Source of the DNA: Halomonas ramblicola
GTDB lineage: Bacteria > Pseudomonadota > Gammaproteobacteria > Pseudomonadales > Halomonadaceae
Direction: 5' to 3'
DNA length: 64,000 nucleotides
Assembly: GCF_030409215.1 (NCBI RefSeq)
Contig: NZ_JAUFPL010000025.1
Span: forward strand, 1-64,000
Numbering within the stretch: the first letter of the stretch is position 1; every line of letters begins with the position of its first letter. The notes under the pieces are model-generated. The model worked only from the letters and a program-made list of their open reading frames with translations. It was not told where the DNA came from and did not search any database. The position numbers and the translations under genes are program-made. Shown here piece after piece: positions 60,746 to 64,000 of this stretch.

Positions 60746-61648
60746 TCACGACCGTGTCTGGCCGGTCAGGATGCTGACCAGCTCCGGCACCGTCGACTGG
60801 GCATGCCCGGAGGAGTCGGCCTCGTCCAATACCTGGTAGATGCCCGTGGCGGCGCCTCGCGACGCCCCGGTGTCCTTGGCCATGGCCATGTAGTAGCCCA
60901 AGTCCTTGTGCGCGTTGGCGATGCTGAAGCGAAAGCCGCTGTCGTCCCGCGAGAGAATGTACGGTCTCAACCGCTCAAGGACGGTCCCCGCGCCACCCCC
61001 GTGGGCCAGCACGTCGACCAGCACGTCGGCCTCGATACCACCTTGTTCGGCGCAGGCCGCGGCTTCGGCCAGCACCGTGGAAAAGCCAATCGAGACAAAG
61101 TTGTGCAGCAGCTTCAGTTTATGGCCGGCGCCCACGGGGCCGGCGTGGGTGATATTCTCGGCGAAACTCTCGAGCAGAGGGAACTGGGCCTCGTAGAGCT
61201 CGCGCTCCCCGCCCACGATCAGATTGAGCCGCCCTTCGGCGGCCTCCTTGGGGGTGCGGGTCATCGGGGCATCCAGGAAACGCCCCCCCGCCGCTTCGAC
61301 CGCCTCGGCGATCTTGACCGTCGAGCTCGGAATCGCAGTCGAGCAATCGATGACCACGGTTCCCGGCTGGATCCCTTGCAAGACGCCGCCTTCACTGAAG
61401 AGGACGGCTTCCACCTGGGGCGTGCCCGTGACGCAAATGATGATGATGTCGGAGTGGCGGGCTAGATCCGCCCCCTTCGTGAATGGCACCGCCCCCTGGG
61501 CCTCCAACTCATCGACAGGTTGGTTGCCGGGGTGGTCGAGGAAATTCAGGGGCCACCCGGCGCGCTGGATGCTGCTGGCGATGCCGTGCCCCATCAAACC
61601 GATGCCGATCATGCCAACCCGCTGTTCCGATAACGGCTTGCTGTTCAT
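60746..61648 (-). CDS. 3-Hydroxyisobutyrate-dehydrogenase-family oxidoreductase, second copy
   Basis: This protein of 300 residues has VGMIGIGLMGHGIASSIQRAGWPLNFLDHPGN, FLDAPMTRTPKEAAEGRLNLIVGG and the catalytic lysine segment GAGHKLKLLHNFV. It is clearly diverged from the copy at 53174 (the substrate loop is APMTRTP, not APVSGGP), so a different substrate is likely. It follows the semialdehyde dehydrogenase by 32 bases on the same strand. The ATG at 61648 is preceded by AGGA. Confidence 0.85.
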   Translation of the reverse strand: MNSKPLSEQRVGMIGIGLMGHGIASSIQRAGWPLNFLDHPGNQPVDELEAQGAVPFTKGADLARHSDIIIICVTGTPQVEAVLFSEGGVLQGIQPGTVVIDCSTAIPSSTVKIAEAVEAAGGRFLDAPMTRTPKEAAEGRLNLIVGGERELYEAQFPLLESFAENITHAGPVGAGHKLKLLHNFVSIGFSTVLAEAAACAEQGGIEADVLVDVLAHGGGAGTVLERLRPYILSRDDSGFRFSIANAHKDLGYYMAMAKDTGASRGAATGIYQVLDEADSSGHAQSTVPELVSILTGQTRS

Positions 61649-61680
61649 ATCCTGGTCCTGTGCTGTGCGTTGGTAATGCC

Positions 61681-63132
61681 TCAAAGGCCACCCATGCAGA
61701 GATACTTGATCTCGATATAGTCATCGATGCCGTACTTGGAGCCCTCGCGGCCGATGCCGGATTCCTTGACCCCGCCGAAGGGTGCCAGCTCGCTGGAAAT
61801 GATGCCCTCGTTGATGCCCACGATGCCGCATTCCAGCGCTTCGGCGACTCGCCAGACGCGACCCACGTCCCGGGTATAGAAGTAGCTGGCCAAGCCAAAC
61901 GGGGTGTCATTGGCCTGACGAATGACGTCATCCTCTTCAGTGAAGCGCAGCAGGGGGGCCACGGGACCGAACGTCTCATCGTTCATGAGCAAGGAGTCGG
62001 GCGACACATCCGTCAGGATCGTGGGTTCGAAGAAATTCCCCTTCAGCGCGTGGCGCTTCCCTCCCCGGTAGACACGCGCCCCTTTGCGCTTGGCATCCTC
62101 GATATGCTGCTCGACCTTCTCGACTGCCGCCTGGTCGATGAGGGGGCCCAGGGCCACGTCTTCCTCGAGGCCGTTGCCGATCCGCTGAGCATCGATCACC
62201 GTTGCCAGCCGCTCGGCGAAGGCATCGTAGATTTTCTCATGGACGAAAATCCGGTTGGCGCATACACAGGTCTGGCCCGTGTTGCGGAACTTCGAGGCCA
62301 TCACGCCCGCCACCGCCTGATCCAGGTCGGCATCCTCGAAGATGATAAAGGGCGCATTACCCCCCAACTCCATCGAGACCTTCTTGACGGTCTGGGCACA
62401 GGCGGTGAGCAGCACCTTGCCCACTGCCGTGGACCCGGTGAAGGAGAGCTTGCGCACCAGCGGATTCGAGGTCAGCTCGTCACCCACGACCCTAGCGCTA
62501 CCGGTCACCACGTTCAGTACCCCCTGGGGAACGCCGGCCCGCTCGGCGAGTTCTGCCAGCGCCAAGGCCGAGTAGGGGGTGCTGGAGGCCGGCTTGACGA
62601 CAACCGTGCACCCTGCCGCCATGGCGGCGGCCGCCTTGCGAGTGATCATGGCATTGGGAAAGTTCCATGGCGTGATGGCGGCCACCACGCCGACCGGCTC
62701 CTTGGTGACGACGATGCGGCGATCCGCTGCTTGAGCCGGAATGACGTCCCCGTAGACACGCTTGGCTTCCTCTCCGAACCATTCGATGAAGGAGGCGCCG
62801 TAAGCGATTTCGGCCTTGGCTTCCTGCAGCGGCTTCCCCTGTTCCAGGGTCAGGATACGTGCCAGATCTTCCTGGTGCTCCATGCACAGGTCGAACCAAC
62901 GCCTCAGGATTGCGGCACGCTGTTTGGCGGTCCTGGCCTTCCAGGCGAGAAAGGCGCGGTCGGCGGCCTCGATCGCCGACCGCACTTGGCCTTGTGTCAG
63001 TCGGGGCACGGTCCCCAGCAGCGCATTGTCGGCGGGGTTGGTGACCTCGATGGCGGCCTGCCCCTCGGCATCGATCCAGCGTCCATCGATATAGCAGTGT
63101 TGCCTGAAAAGGGTGGGATCATTCAGGTTCAT
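61681..63132 (-). CDS. Succinate/2-oxoglutarate-semialdehyde dehydrogenase-like
   Basis: This 483-residue NAD(P)+ aldehyde dehydrogenase resembles GabD: AITPWNFPNAMITRKAAAAMAAGCTVVVKPAS, SFTGSTAVGKVLLTACAQTVKKVSMELGGNAPFIIFEDAD (general-base Glu) and GQTCVCANRIFVHEKIYD (nucleophilic Cys), with the C-terminal GVKESGIGREGSKYGIDDYIEIKYLC. In sugar-acid loci such enzymes oxidise succinate semialdehyde or 2-oxoglutarate semialdehyde; I cannot choose between them. I start it at the ATG at 63132. An AT box lies about 170 bases upstream. Confidence 0.87.
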   Translation of the reverse strand: MNLNDPTLFRQHCYIDGRWIDAEGQAAIEVTNPADNALLGTVPRLTQGQVRSAIEAADRAFLAWKARTAKQRAAILRRWFDLCMEHQEDLARILTLEQGKPLQEAKAEIAYGASFIEWFGEEAKRVYGDVIPAQAADRRIVVTKEPVGVVAAITPWNFPNAMITRKAAAAMAAGCTVVVKPASSTPYSALALAELAERAGVPQGVLNVVTGSARVVGDELTSNPLVRKLSFTGSTAVGKVLLTACAQTVKKVSMELGGNAPFIIFEDADLDQAVAGVMASKFRNTGQTCVCANRIFVHEKIYDAFAERLATVIDAQRIGNGLEEDVALGPLIDQAAVEKVEQHIEDAKRKGARVYRGGKRHALKGNFFEPTILTDVSPDSLLMNDETFGPVAPLLRFTEEDDVIRQANDTPFGLASYFYTRDVGRVWRVAEALECGIVGINEGIISSELAPFGGVKESGIGREGSKYGIDDYIEIKYLCMGGL

Positions 63133-63758
63133 TGAACTTCCTAGGTAGTGGGTTCTATTGAATGAGTCGCCATCTGTCGATCGAGCCGCAGGCACAATGT
63201 TGGCCGCGATCGAGGTCGTCCTTGGCGCCTTTCTCTGTCAACCCGTTCCCTGCAGTGGCTGACATGGCCGGGCAGGATGGTTAACATGGTGGCTCAATAT
63301 GAATTATGTATTCATTACAATATATTATACTTTCGTCGATGCTTCTTGGGCATGGGCGTCATGCGGATCGAGAGGGAGGGGCAATTCGCTACCGCCAGTT
63401 TCTCCAAGCCCGCAACAATGGCATTCAATCCAGTTGCGTTAATAAAGCGTCCGCTAAAGCCTGATTGAGGTCTTTGTGAGAGAGGCATGCTGTGACTGGC
63501 ACCGATATCCCGCTCCCTCTCGAGCGGGAGGGGGCAGGCCATAATAGTGAGCAGTAGACTAAAGTTTACGTTGATAAAATGAATTATGTGTTCAAAATTA
63601 CCAGGGTCATGGCTGTGAAGGATGCGCCACAGGCTTTCCGGCTTGGCAGTTTGGCAGGAGTGAGCTGCCAGAGGCTGTTACGGCGGCCGTGCTGAGCATG
63701 CCCGTCGCAGCCATGGGTTTGTGCATGCCGTGCAACAATTACAAACCGGAGTGAACGA
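63133..63758. promoter_or_regulatory. 626-base divergent gap with two GntR-type boxes and a hairpin
   Basis: No convincing gene is present. It contains box 3 (TTATGTATTCATTA, 63304-63317) and box 4 (TTATGTGTTCAAAA, 63584-63597). Both sit in the longer shared motif ATGAATTATGTRTTCA (63299-63314 and 63579-63594), related to the boxes at 51411 and 57210. A hairpin CCCGCTC/GAGCGGG lies at 63509-63528. AT-rich patches at 63296-63336 and 63570-63600 probably hold the promoters for the semialdehyde dehydrogenase operon and the TctC gene. Confidence 0.55.
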
Positions 63759-64000
63759 ATGACCAAGACGAAATGGGTAGGCAAGACTGCATTGTCAGGT
63801 GCGCTTTGCTTGGCAGTGTTCAGTGGCAGCGCAAGCGCTTGGGAGCCGGAGCGCAACGTCGAATTCATTGTGCCGTATAGTGCCGGCGGAGGCAGCGATA
63901 TCAACGCGCGCATGCTGGTGGAAGTGATCCGCCAGAATGACCTTGTCGACCAGACGATACTGGTCAACAACCGGCCGGGTGGCTCGGGAGCCGTTGGCAA
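63759..64000 (+). CDS. Tripartite tricarboxylate transporter binding protein (TctC/Bug), 5' part
   Basis: The first 80 codons of a TctC/Bug-family periplasmic protein are present; the gene runs off the window. A signal peptide (MTKTKWVGKTALSGALCLAVFSGSASA) precedes WEPERNVEFIVPYSAGGGSDINARMLVE, with the family's carboxylate-binding PYSAGGGSD loop, and VNNRPGGSGAVG. GGAG lies 9 bases before the ATG at 63759. Permease genes TctB/TctA are expected downstream. Its presence gives this island a second uptake system beside the TRAP transporter. Confidence 0.87.
   Translation, partial: MTKTKWVGKTALSGALCLAVFSGSASAWEPERNVEFIVPYSAGGGSDINARMLVEVIRQNDLVDQTILVNNRPGGSGAVG

Noticed and set aside
63277..63468. 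Short frame in the gap before the TctC gene
   Set aside because: No ribosome site or family similarity; the region holds AT-rich operator-like boxes instead.

Overview
The window looks like chromosome of a Halomonas-type (Halomonadaceae) gammaproteobacterium. This rests on the very high GC, the density of TRAP, BCCT and ABC uptake systems for small polar solutes, a choline-sulfatase/BCCT module, a glycolate oxidase operon and many MocR, LysR and GntR regulators. The taxon is inferred from gene content; there is no rRNA gene in the window. I see no tRNA, rRNA or CRISPR array.

Region 1 (1-1.2 kb) is mobile-element debris: the end of an IS30-type transposase, an AT-rich stretch, and a frameshifted IS3-type transposase remnant. 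Region 2 (1.2-4.7 kb, minus strand) is a compact operon of a CobS-like AAA+ ATPase, a CobT-like VWA protein and two different Lin0512-family proteins, with no CobN in the window. This is the least explained system here.

Region 3 (5-19.9 kb) appears to be one catabolic locus for an amine or alkanolamine: a SnoaL-like protein, an OrdL/PuuB-like FAD oxidase, a divergent MocR regulator, a TRAP transporter with UspA, a YeiH-type exporter, a TraX-like protein, then a glutamine-synthetase-like ligase, aldehyde dehydrogenase, iron-type alcohol dehydrogenase and class I glutamine amidotransferase. The last four match the logic of gamma-glutamylation, alcohol and aldehyde oxidation, and deglutamylation.

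Region 4 (19.8-22.7 kb) is a Cd/Zn/Pb efflux ATPase facing its MerR-type regulator across a clear MerR operator. Region 5 (22.8-27.1 kb) is a basic amino acid ABC transporter with astE. Region 6 (27.3-36.3 kb) is a mixed segment: tartrate/D-malate dehydrogenase with LysR, a GT4 glycosyltransferase, a TVP38 membrane protein, a gamma-butyrobetaine-hydroxylase-like dioxygenase with LysR, an MtfA-like peptidase and a GNAT-nitrilase fusion. Region 7 (36.4-40.8 kb) is a ugp-type glycerol-3-phosphate ABC operon. Region 8 (40.8-45.8 kb) holds a small DksA/TraR zinc-finger protein, a BCCT transporter, choline-sulfatase and its LysR. Region 9 (45.8-51.4 kb) is glcDEFG with divergent glcC; the 3' end of glcF is present in three tandem copies.

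Region 10 (51.5-64 kb) is a sugar-acid catabolic island: a GntR regulator, a lactonase-like amidohydrolase, two 3-hydroxyisobutyrate-dehydrogenase-like reductases, a TRAP transporter in the order P-M-Q, a PdxA-like dehydrogenase, an L-fuconate-dehydratase-like enolase, a LysR, a semialdehyde dehydrogenase, and the start of a TctC-type binding protein. Four related AT-rich palindromic boxes lie in front of the GntR gene, the TRAP operon, the semialdehyde dehydrogenase and the TctC gene, which suggests one local regulon.
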